The position numbers and the translations under genes are program-made. This document shows, in pieces, positions 55,836-64,000 of a stretch of 64,000 nt of DNA. The stretch comes from Turnera subulata. Lineage: Eukaryota > Streptophyta > Magnoliopsida > Malpighiales > Passifloraceae. Under the pieces are notes generated by a model. That model made no database searches, had not been told where the DNA came from, and saw nothing but the letters and a program-made list of their open reading frames with translations. The stretch covers positions 54,477-118,476 of the forward strand of contig JAKUCV010001307.1 in NCBI GenBank assembly GCA_028386065.3, given 5' to 3'. Within the stretch, counting starts at the first letter, position 1. Every line of letters begins with the position of its first letter.

Positions 55836-58177
55836 AATTCTCAGGGATTTTCATGTATATATCATGACTTATAGATCCATACAAATCAGTTGTAACGACA
55901 TTCATTAGACACATTTCTAATTTTTCATGTACTGTGAGACCAATCAGATATTAAAAAGTAGTTGCATCCACCTAGGAGAGTATGCCTTCTCATAATCAAT
56001 ATTAGGTTGTTGAGTAAAACCTTATGTGACAATTCGTGCTTTTATATATATCTTGCTATTTCATTTTATTTATTTATTTTCTGCACAAATACCCATTTAC
56101 AACCAACCGGTTTTACACCTTCTTCTTAAGGTCAATCCAACATCAATGGAGTTGCCATCTAAATTTTATATAAAGGCAAAATTCAGGGAAAAACCTGACA
56201 TCTATTACCCGAGGCAACCGATCATAGCGAACCAAAGATGTTGGATTCGGGGGTTCGTCACAGATGGGAAGGTGTTAGGCACCCATCCGTGCTGGGGCGA
56301 AATCGTGTGCAATTGAAGATCAAAGTATGCCTTATGCAAAAATAACACAACAACAATAATAAAGCAAAAATAAAAGCAAAACAGAAAATAAACACATAAT
56401 TGAGCTTGAGATTCCACCACTAGAATCCACCTACGTACTCCGACGACCGGATACAAAGCTCACGTAGTTCTTGCATGGCATCACAACACAACACAACAGC
56501 AACATCATGATAACATAATAAAAAAAAAACACACAAGTTCGCTTGTATCTCGTCGTCAAACCGAGACTACCTACGTACCCACGTGACCAAAGTCAAAGCC
56601 ACGTAGTTCTAACATGGATTCACACAAAAATGAAAGCATCAACAGCAATAACATCATCATAGCATCATGTCACAGTAACAATCAGAGATAAAAAAGGATT
56701 AGGGTTACCTCTTGAAGCATTCCTTTAGCTCCTGTGCGTTTTCCGCTCCTCAACAGAATCTTGGCCCTGCTTCAAGCAGCAAATTGATGTAGTAGGAGGC
56801 CGAATCAGCATTTGGCATCAACAACAAACTTGTAGGTGTCTCTCTTAGCTTTCCACAGACACTAAAGAACGTAGCAATCCGACTTCTACAGCCCGAGATA
56901 TCACGATTTTCCCGAGACTGCACAGAGAAGAAAGCTCCTCTTGGGTTTGCACTCTCCACACCAACGATTTGCTCTGATTGGCCTCCCTCTTGCAATCTTC
57001 TTGATCTTCTTCTACTGTTGTGTTGTTTCTACTCCTCTCCATGAGATTTCTCCAGAATAACAGCTCCTAAAAGGGTTCCTAACCCTAGAGAAGAAGAGTT
57101 TTCCCTAGGTTTCAAACCTATAGTGTGTAGAAGAATAATTCTAATGTGTACCCTCGATTGTGTGCAATAGAGGGTCTATTTATAGTGTTCAGGGGGAAAG
57201 GGGTCGTCCTAATAATCTAAGGGTCGAGATTGAACCCCTAAATCTGACAGTTAAGAGCTAGGAATTAGAAAAAGAGGGAAAAAGAAGCTTTTGTAAGCGT
57301 CGACCGCCATAGCCATGGCGGTCATGTCGGGGCGACCGCCAGGCCATGGCGGTCATGCTACACATATCCTCCAGTGGTGGCGGTCATGGCTCCATGTCCG
57401 CTACCGACTGGGCAATTTTTCCTATTTTCTTACATTTTCTCCTCCAATCCGATTCCTAGTTGGTTTCTGCCTCCTTTAGAATATTCCTTAACCCATAAAA
57501 CACCCTAAACTTGTCTCCTACTCCACCACTTTACATCTTTAACAACTACACATCAAATTATTACTCTTTTCTAATAAAATCACCATAAAAACACAAAATA
57601 GGCAAAAAATATTTTTAATCCTAAAATTATCCAAAAATTAGGATTAAAGTGGCCAGACAATGTGTTTGAATGGGCTGCTACTACTTGAGAATTCATATTT
57701 TATTAGCCCAAACTTAATATTTATTTCTAACCCAAAATTAAATAAACAATGAAAGGAAAAAATAAATAAAAAGAATTGAACAAATAAAATATCTTTATTC
57801 TATCACATCAAATCATAAACAAATTAATGTCATCAACCAAATCATATCATCAATTAAAGACATAAACCCTTCTAAAATTAAAAAAAATAGAATAAATCAT
57901 GGGACAAATTTGGATGTTCATAAGTCTAACTCAGCCTTAATAGTATCTCTCTATTTTGCCCAATCATTTCTGCGCGGGCATTCATCAATTAATTTAGGCT
58001 CATGTTCCTCATTTACTTCTATAATATTTAGCGCTATATTATATGCAAAGATTTCGTCGACGATTATTTCACGTTGATTCCATCTTGTTCCTAGCATAAT
58101 ACAATTTATTGACATCTCATCATTTTGACTTATTTCAAATATTGATATCTCTTTCGAAACTCTACAATTTATGGTAG
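55836..58177 (-). pseudogene. copia pol upstream part, interrupted by a gypsy LTR
   Basis: 58177-57880 reads EIFAYNIALNI and DECPRRNDWAKY on the minus strand, the typical linker before copia RT. After the LTR, 56130-55836 resumes at VKPVGCKWVFVQK with RT sequence ending HDIYMKIPE. Both halves are full of stops. Confidence 0.75.
56130..57660 (-). mobile_element. Solo gypsy LTR inserted in the copia remnant (~1.5 kb)
   Basis: Minus-strand start TGTCTGGCCAC near 57659; TATA box CACTATAAATAGA near 57187. The GC-rich block of GGCGGTCAT repeats (57300-57390) and the distal part (CCGTGCTGGGGCGAAATCG..., 56290) correspond to those of the LTR at 48924-50145, inverted. Distal sequence up to ~56130 also aligns with 50012-50100. 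No gag or pol, so it is a solo LTR or fragment. Exact ends and target duplication were not resolved. Confidence 0.7.
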
Positions 58178-58710
58178 ATTTTTTTTTTTTTTTCGGGAGG
58201 TGGTGTATGTAAGGATGATCAAAGCTAACTGGATGTTTGGATTTACCACATCTTTGAGCTGCTGTACAGCCTTTAAAGCTGAGACTTGGGCTGTTCTTTT
58301 GGGCTTACGTGTGGCTTGGGACAAGGATATCCGATTGTTGGAGGTTGATTCAATATCTTTGTTACATGTGCTGAAGACCAGGTCTAATTCTAGAGGAGAA
58401 CCATTACTACGGGAGATTTTTACTCTCACCGATATTTCTTGGCAAGTAGAAATTTAGTCACACTTATAAGGAAGGCAATAAGGTTGCGGATAGCTTTGCA
58501 GTGCAAGCGTCCTTCTCCATGGTTGAGTTTGCTCTTTCTGATTCTATTCTTACGTTTTGTCATGATGTTTTTCAGACAGACATTGTGGGGGTGTTCGTAC
58601 CCATGCATGTATTTCTAATTTGATTTCTATTTAGTCATTGGGCGTTAAGCCCCCATTTCCACTAAAAAAGCAAGAAAGAAGGAAAAGAAAAAAAGAAAAA
58701 ATACAGTAGA
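58178..58710 (+). pseudogene. LINE RNase H domain and 3' end
   Basis: FKAETWAVLLGLRVAWDKDI and LLEVDSISLLHVL match the middle of the RVT_3 RNase H domain (catalytic Glu and Asp present). After a stop at 58456 another frame reads YKEGNKVADSFA, the conserved end motif. An A-rich tail follows (58660-58705). It begins after a run of about sixteen T. Confidence 0.75.
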
Positions 58711-59316
58711 CTTCATTGGGTATAGAAACTTGCAAAGTATGGTTTAAACCAATGAACTTCGCTACCTAGATAATCCTCATGTAATCCTGATTTTCTGTAT
58801 TTCCCATTTGTTTGCAGACACCTGGGGCGCTAGAGTCATCAGAGACTTTTTTATTAGAGATTTTTGATGTAATTTTTTGTTTACTCCAATCAACCAAAAA
58901 AATTAACCGCCCATTTTTATGATTAGCTACAGCTAAATAAGCTGTACGCATGCATCCACCCTTGTCAAAATATTAACACCTACAGTGCCAACAGATTCCA
59001 ACATTTGGCGACTGATAGAACGAAGCCACCACATGAAACGACATTTGTGTAAACACGTCACTGGACAAATTAAATTCAACCAAATTCCCACACATATATA
59101 TTGAAGATCCAAGATATTGATGCCACAACATACAGCAGAGAGCTTAATTATAAGTAATTAATTAACTATAAGTGCAGATGGAGAAGTTGAAGACCTTATT
59201 AATAAATTAAATATTACAATCAACTGCGGAGAAGAAATAGAAGAGGACAGCAGTGGTCGACGGACATCCTAATTAAAACTCAGCACTGGAAATGGAATAT
59301 AATTATCTCTATTAGT
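58711..59316. other. Intergenic; likely 3' flank of the F-box gene
   Basis: No coding frame or element recognised. The part next to 59316 would be the 3' untranslated region of the minus-strand F-box gene. Confidence 0.5.
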
Positions 59317-60309
59317 TTAATAATCACCCTCATCGGAATCAAAAGCACTGAGCATCTCCTTGACATCGGTCTGGGTGACAAACCTCCGATCAAGGTGCCT
59401 AAGAGTGATGTGTCCATCCCTGAGCAGCCGCTCTTGACAATGAGTAAGCAACACCTGCTCCCTCAGCTTCTCCAGCTTACTATCGTCATTTGCATTCTTG
59501 TGCAGCCAATAAACCACATTCCCTTCCCGGTTGAGCCACCCTCTGGACACCACCGCCCTGGGGCTCATGAAGGCCAGCCTGTTGAGCTGCTCCGCCTCCA
59601 TGAACACCTTCCCTCCGGAGACCGCCCTGTGCACCTTGGCCCCCGAGACCACCAGCCTCTGCATGTTCTTGGGGCAATGCGGGTACACCCGGTGGAAGAA
59701 GAAGCTGTTCATCTCCATAGCCCAGGGGTGGAACCTTCTCGGCTTCATGCGGAGCCACCTGGAGGAGGCCGACGACGACAGCATCCCTATCTCGCAGGCC
59801 TCGGAGATCATGACCCGGATGTGGGGGCGGCACCACACCACGTTGAGCATGCACATGTCCCCGTCGTGGAGGTGCTCCTCGAGGCGGCGGGACACGGGGG
59901 AAGAGGAGCTGCCCCTGCCGGCGGCCAGGCAAATCTTGATGGCCAGGTGCTTGAGGTTGCGGAAGAGCTTCATGAGGGCGGGGATGGCGGAGAGGGGGAT
60001 GTGGGGGTGGTGGTGGTGGTGGTGGGGAGAGCAGGGGACGTCGGGCGGGTAAGAGATGCGGAGGGTTAGGGAGCGGGTGGAGTCGGAGACGAGGGAGGAG
60101 AAGTGCTTGGAGACGGCGGAGCAGCGGAGGAGGGTCTTGGGGTCTTTGAGTTTGGAGAAGATTATGAAGGTTAGGTCATCGGGGAGTTTCTTGAAGTGGT
60201 CCATCAATCTAGGCGATCTTCTCAAGGTGGTGAAGTTGTGAGAGTAGTAGTAGTTGTTGTTGGGGAGTTTAGGAGGAGGAGGAGAACTCATCAACATTGG
60301 AGAAAGCAT
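59317..60309 (-). CDS. F-box protein, intact single-exon gene
   Basis: Single uninterrupted frame of 330 codons, much more GC-rich than the surrounding transposons. The F-box is clear: LPDDLTFIIFSKLKDPKTLL and CSAVSKHFSSLV (residues ~42-74), which would bind Skp1 in an SCF ubiquitin ligase. Then a His-rich loop (HHHHHHPH, ~residues 94-101), LMKLFRNLKHLAIKI, and a long conserved-looking C-terminal domain with RFHPWAMEMNSFFFHRVYP and LDRRFVTQTDVKEML. It lacks LRR, Kelch or FBA repeats; the layout recalls the Arabidopsis At4g18380/AUF-type group, without certainty. ATG 60309 gives the longest form; ATG 60204 (MDHFKKLPDD) would put the F-box at the very N-terminus and may be the real start. The substrate is unknown. 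Confidence 0.85.
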   Translation of the reverse strand: MLSPMLMSSPPPPKLPNNNYYYSHNFTTLRRSPRLMDHFKKLPDDLTFIIFSKLKDPKTLLRCSAVSKHFSSLVSDSTRSLTLRISYPPDVPCSPHHHHHHPHIPLSAIPALMKLFRNLKHLAIKICLAAGRGSSSSPVSRRLEEHLHDGDMCMLNVVWCRPHIRVMISEACEIGMLSSSASSRWLRMKPRRFHPWAMEMNSFFFHRVYPHCPKNMQRLVVSGAKVHRAVSGGKVFMEAEQLNRLAFMSPRAVVSRGWLNREGNVVYWLHKNANDDSKLEKLREQVLLTHCQERLLRDGHITLRHLDRRFVTQTDVKEMLSAFDSDEGDY

Positions 60310-60879
60310 TAATGTAAGAGGGTTAGTTCTGTTTTATGCGTAACAGAAACAACATTGGATGAATCAGAGACCGGAATTCAATGCAATATGCATTGGTACC
60401 GATTCTCTTTGGCTTTATCCAAAGCCATCCGTTTTTTTCTCAGAACTGAAGAGAATTCGTTCTTCATTTGTGGAATTTATAATGTCGGTGAACCAATCCA
60501 ACACAAACAAACTGACACACACCCCTCTGCTCTCACTAAATTAAAGAAACTGGAGGAAGGAATTATAACGTAATAATATTAGGTCGTATCCATTCAGGAG
60601 TAACATATTCATACATATGTTGCTACTTGCTGTCATCTCAGCACCCATCCTCCACTACTTACTTCCTGAACCTAAGCTCTCACGCCTGTCAAAACCACAT
60701 TTTGCCATCCCAGACTTGGTTTTCCATTTTTTTGAAAATTTAAAAAATAAGTGAAACCAACAAAAAAAAAAAGGGAAAAAGATTAAGTGCATCGATTGCA
60801 TGGATAATAACCGTATGAAATAGGCCCCTCACTCTTAACAATTGAAGCTAAGATATATTTTAGTGTTTGCTACCAAAAC
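60310..60879. other. Upstream region of the F-box gene, non-coding
   Basis: About 570 bases that should hold the F-box promoter (minus strand). I do not see a strong TATA box. Small plus-strand frames at 60355-60573 are not protein-like. Confidence 0.4.
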
Positions 60880-61038
60880 TTTTTTGTGATAGCGATGCCA
60901 ATTTTCATTAATGGTGAATAGAAGTTACAGCATCATTGTGGACCAGATCGAGAATGTGAATGTATACATGAAGGTCAGTAGTATCTCTAGCCATTTGGGC
61001 GAGGCTATGAGTTACTTTATTGCCTTCTTCGTTTGACA
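60880..61038 (-). pseudogene. LINE RNase H C-terminal remnant
   Basis: The minus strand reads MSNEEGNKVTHSLAQMARDT, the conserved end of the LINE RNase H domain, followed by a stop near 60915. It is cut at 61038, where an LTR begins. Confidence 0.65.
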
Positions 61039-61700
61039 TGTAAAACGGAAATTGTCCGAAAATTCAAAGCAACAAGCAAAATGTCAATAACCAAAACACT
61101 AAAATAAGAAAGTGATGAGGAGTGAAATAATCAATCAAAGCCTAAAGGCCCAATTGAGACAAAATTCAGGACCAGGCCTAAGCCCAATATAGGAGTCTAG
61201 AACCAAATCCAATACAAAAGGTCCAGGACCAGTCCAGCTAGCTATTTAGCCATGTGAAAAATATGATAAGCGTTATAAGCGTTACATGGAGTTGAAGGGA
61301 CAACTGGAATTAATGCTCCACTACCAAAACCCCTATAAAAAGGGGGCAAGATTAGAGGTTCAACACACCAAATCCTTCCTGGAAAAAACTCTACGCTCCA
61401 CAAGGAAATTCTCTCTAGAGAATATAATTCTCCACTCTCAAAATTCTCTCTCTCCATACTCTCTCAAATTAATAGAGAAAAATCTCCTTTGCTAACTTAG
61501 GCATCGGAGGTCCTCCCGGGGTCACAACCCTGGACTTCCCCGGGTCCTTCTTGTTAGTCTTGCAGGTGCTCCAGGCATAGAGATCAAGTCCTCCAGGCAT
61601 AGAGATCAGGACCTCCGGATATCAAGATCAAGCCAAAGAGTTTCCAATCATGGCAAGAGGAATTTACATCCATACCCCAGTAAAAAATCCGTTTTTTACA
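61039..61700 (+). repeat. 5' LTR of the Tat-like element (662 bp)
   Basis: Starts TGTAAAACGG and ends CCGTTTTTTACA, an inverted terminal repeat of about ten bases. The TATA box CCTATAAAAAGG lies at about 61331-61342, giving an R/U5 rich in CTCTCTC and a GGTCCTCC-type block. Confidence 0.85.
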
Positions 61701-61701
61701 T

Positions 61702-61719
61702 TGGCGCCGTCTGTGGGGA
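61702..61719 (+). promoter_or_regulatory. Primer-binding site TGGCGCCGTCTGTGGGGA
   Basis: Lies one base after the LTR. This PBS type is common in plant Tat-lineage gypsy elements. Confidence 0.8.
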
Positions 61720-62616
61720 ATGGACAAAAAGCCATGGCTTCTCCACTTGAGCAATCAGGACCAGTAGCAGAGTCCAACCCACCAAATTGTGGAACTCTAG
61801 TCACTAGGGGTACTCTACCAATCAGAGGTACACAAACCGCCAGAGGTACTCTAACCATTGAGGACGTAATCTGATCACCGGAGGTACTCTGACCACCTAA
61901 ATCATTCCCAACAGTGGAACCTTGGCCAAAGGTCCAAAAATTCTAGCCAACTCGCACACACTCCCATCAGGAGGTATTGTAGAGGCAGGACATATGGAAG
62001 GAACCAAAAAGGAGCCCATAGATCTCCCATGTGATGAGAAAAAACGGCAAGTCAAAACCAGATCTAGCAAGCAATAGCCAAAAAACTTGCAAAAGAGTAT
62101 GGAAACAAGGTCAAGCAACTACCACAACATACTCCACTCATCACTAGAGGAAGGAGAAGGAACTAGATCAAATTAAGATCTACATAAAGTGCAACTAGAT
62201 CCAAGGCCAATTTGGTTAGATCCAAGCAAGATCTACACCAATCCAATTAGATCTAAATCAACCCAGCTAGATCGAGGAGGTTGTAGCAAGATCTGAATAA
62301 GATCCAAGGCTCGCCCAATAAGAGCCGACGCAGATCCAACGAGTTCCAAAGAGCCATCATAGCCACATCAAACTCTCATTCAAGTAAGGAGATCTGTATG
62401 GTAGGGCCTCCTAGAGTTAAAAAATAAAGGTCCCGCAAGGTCCTTCTACAAAAGGACAAGGCCAAAAAAGGCGGAGAAATTTGACACCTAAGCCCTGTAA
62501 TCTTATCTCACAGGTCCTTTACCCCTCTAAATACACAACAAACAAGGGTGTTTATAGAAATAAAAGAAGTGAGATACACAAAGTAGGCCCTAAGGTTGAA
62601 AGCAAAATCAAAGACA

Positions 62617-62970
62617 AGAGGTCCAGATATAAGAGGCTCAAGAGGTCCAGATCCAAGAGGCTCAAGAGGTTCAGATCAAAGAGGTTCAAGGGGTCCAGAT
62701 CCAAGAGGCTCAAGAGGTCTAGATCCAAGAGGCTCAAGAGGTCCAGATCCAAGAGGCTCAAGAGGTTCAGATCCAAGAGGCTCAAGGGGTCCAAATCCTA
62801 AAAGGCTCAAGAGGTCCAGATCCAAGAGGCTTAAGAGGTCTAGATCCTAGAGGCGCAAGTGGTCCAGATTTATAAGGCTCAAGAGGTCCAGATCCTAAAT
62901 GACTCAAGAGGTCCAGATCCAAGAGACTTAAGAGGTCCAGATCCTAAAGGCTCAATAGGTCTAGGTCCTA
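62617..62970 (+). repeat. 24-bp minisatellite, about 15 copies
   Basis: Unit AGAGGTCCAGATCCAAGAGG plus CTCA, repeated head to tail with few changes. It encodes RGSRGPDP in one frame and KRLKRSRS in another, and the opposite strand reads LLSLLDLD; several long frames here are only readings of the repeat. Divergence increases towards 62970. Confidence 0.92.
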
Positions 62971-64000
62971 AACTAGAGGTCCAACACCCATTCGGAAGAA
63001 ATCGAACTTTGTCCAAAGAAAACTCGATAGTAACAAGTCATGACTTGGTATAAGGCACGCCATATCCTATTGAAGGATGCAACTTAATAATCAAGCTCAA
63101 ACAATTAGAGCACATGGTTGTTATCCACGAGGTCAGAAGTTCAGGTCCTCCCCTCTAATCCATAAAATAGAGGTTCTCAAAAGGGAAAGTGAGTCAGGTC
63201 CTTATCAAGGGAAACAAAAAAAGAAACTTGTGAAAAGGCCCTATATATTGCCCGTGAAGAGCCATAAACCGCAAAAATGGTCATGTAAATGCCAAAGCAA
63301 AAAACAATAGGTCTCACTCAAGTAAAACTAAAGCTCTCCAAGAGAGGGACCTCTGATGAACTTGTTCAAGCTAAGAAGAAACAATCAACACCATACAAGC
63401 TCCAACAAGGAAGCCCTAAAGCCCACGGAAGGCTTTGTAGGCCTTGCAGGCTACAAAATCACGACAAAGGCATATGCCCAGTACATCAGATTGCGCACCC
63501 AGAAAGGTGTGCCAAGAGGCCCATGTAGATCTTATGCGTATCAAGTGTTGACCAGCAAAAACTACAGAAAAAGCCTAGGGTCAAAGGAAAGAGTCTCTTA
63601 CAAAGAAAGAGGCTACTTGAAATCCCAATAAGGCTAGAAGCTATTCCAAACTTTCACAGAAGCATCAGGTGCCGAAGGGTTCTCTTATGAAACCATAAAG
63701 ATTTCAAAATCGGCCAATTGTCCAACGAAAAGCCAAAACCAAGCAAACAAGTTTGTAAGATTACAATGGAAGTCAATAGAAGTCCCTGATGTTTGAGGAC
63801 GAGAAAGAACTGCAGGTCCCCAAATGTCCACGTGATGAGGAGAAAGTGCAGGTCCTGAAATAGATGAGGTGCAGAGAAACCTAAGGAGCTCAAATTAAGG
63901 AAGTTCCAAAATGATTGGGGAACCGGATTCACCAAATATCCAATAGAGAGCCAAATGTTCCGAAATTGAAAGTCAGCATGAGCTGGCGAGGAGTGGAGAG
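62971..64000 (+). other. Internal non-coding part of the Tat-like element
   Basis: Short plus frames (63077-63310, 63289-63528, 63356-63631) are Lys/Gln-rich and not recognisable. No zinc knuckle or protease motif was found. Confidence 0.4.

Larger units (their letters stand above)
53146..58177 (-). mobile_element. Decayed copia element, minus strand, with two nested insertions
   Basis: Order on the minus strand from 58177: linker and start of RT (58177-57880), gypsy LTR insertion (57660-56130), RT (56130-55280), RNase H split by a hAT-like element (55081-53850), C-terminus (53849-53460), polypurine tract AAGGGGGA, then LTR from 53404. It belongs to the same family as the plus-strand remnant at 3640-5151, since LTR-proximal sequences match in wording. 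The 5' LTR and gag are absent. Confidence 0.8.
61039..64000 (+). mobile_element. Non-autonomous Tat-like LTR element (LARD-type), partial
   Basis: A 662-bp 5' LTR and a PBS are followed by ~2.3 kb with no gag, protease or RT frame, only short frames and a minisatellite. The element runs past the window end, so coding parts further on cannot be excluded. The 5-bp flank before the LTR is TGACA (61034-61038). Confidence 0.65.

Noticed and set aside
59395..60069. 224-codon plus-strand ORF and others opposite the F-box gene
   Set aside because: Shadow frames caused by the high GC content of the real minus-strand gene.
62552..62794. Minus-strand Leu/Asp repeat ORF (LLSLLDLD)
   Set aside because: Antisense of the 24-bp minisatellite; no supporting context.

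Overview
This is plant nuclear DNA, most likely from a eudicot. The evidence is introns with plant-type splice sites, plant Ty1/copia and Ty3/gypsy retrotransposons, L1-type LINEs with DUF4283-type ORF1, an endogenous plant pararetrovirus, and F-box genes. The species cannot be named from the sequence. The window is gene-poor and mostly nested mobile DNA. I see one intact host gene (F-box, 59.3-60.3 kb, minus), one decayed F-box relative (32.5-33.1 kb, plus), and the probable 3' end of an unrecognised spliced gene (22.97-28.97 kb, minus) whose last intron holds a nearly intact copia element.

Layout. 1-3507: chromovirus-like gypsy element, minus strand, cut by the window edge. 3.6-5.15 kb: decayed copia with one LTR, plus. 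6.1-10.86 kb: LINE with ORF1 and ORF2, broken by three lesions (a stop, a one-base shift and a 37-bp duplication). 10.9-21.7 kb: a composite locus in which two 0.73-kb direct repeats flank a defective endogenous pararetrovirus. Its coat-protein region is duplicated as a 1156-bp-arm inverted repeat, and the second flanking repeat is split by a 3.5-kb solo LTR. 22.0-29 kb: LINE scrap, solo LTR, and the copia element 23232-28742 with a perfect TATGG target duplication. 29.5-31.6 kb: very AT-rich repeats, possibly Helitron-related. 31.8-34.65 kb: solo LTR, F-box pseudogene and a tandem miniature LTR (TRIM) array with two LTR types. 35.65-48.74 kb: one LINE split by a foldback DNA element (35.85-36.97), a small insert (39.75-40.0) and a 7.7-kb copia element (40496-48229, TSD CCTTG). 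48.7-53.1 kb: foldback fragment, gypsy-type LTR with PBS, LTR-like non-coding DNA and a possible LINE tail. 53.15-58.18 kb: decayed copia, minus, carrying a hAT-like element (TSD GCCAAAGA) and a gypsy LTR. 58.2-61.04 kb: LINE tails flanking the intact F-box gene. 61039-64000: non-autonomous Tat-like LTR element with a 24-bp minisatellite.

The mobile elements do not form a pathway; their order of insertion is the main story. Two observations link otherwise unrelated parts. (1) Five retroelements of different classes, including the pararetrovirus, carry the same unusual primer-binding site, TGGTAGCGGAGC, instead of the usual plant TGGTATCAGAGC. This predicts a host initiator tRNA with an altered acceptor stem. 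(2) The pararetroviral coat-protein inverted repeat would fold into a ~1.15-kb double-stranded RNA if transcribed, a plausible natural source of antiviral small RNA. Both are inferences that need tRNA-gene and small-RNA data.
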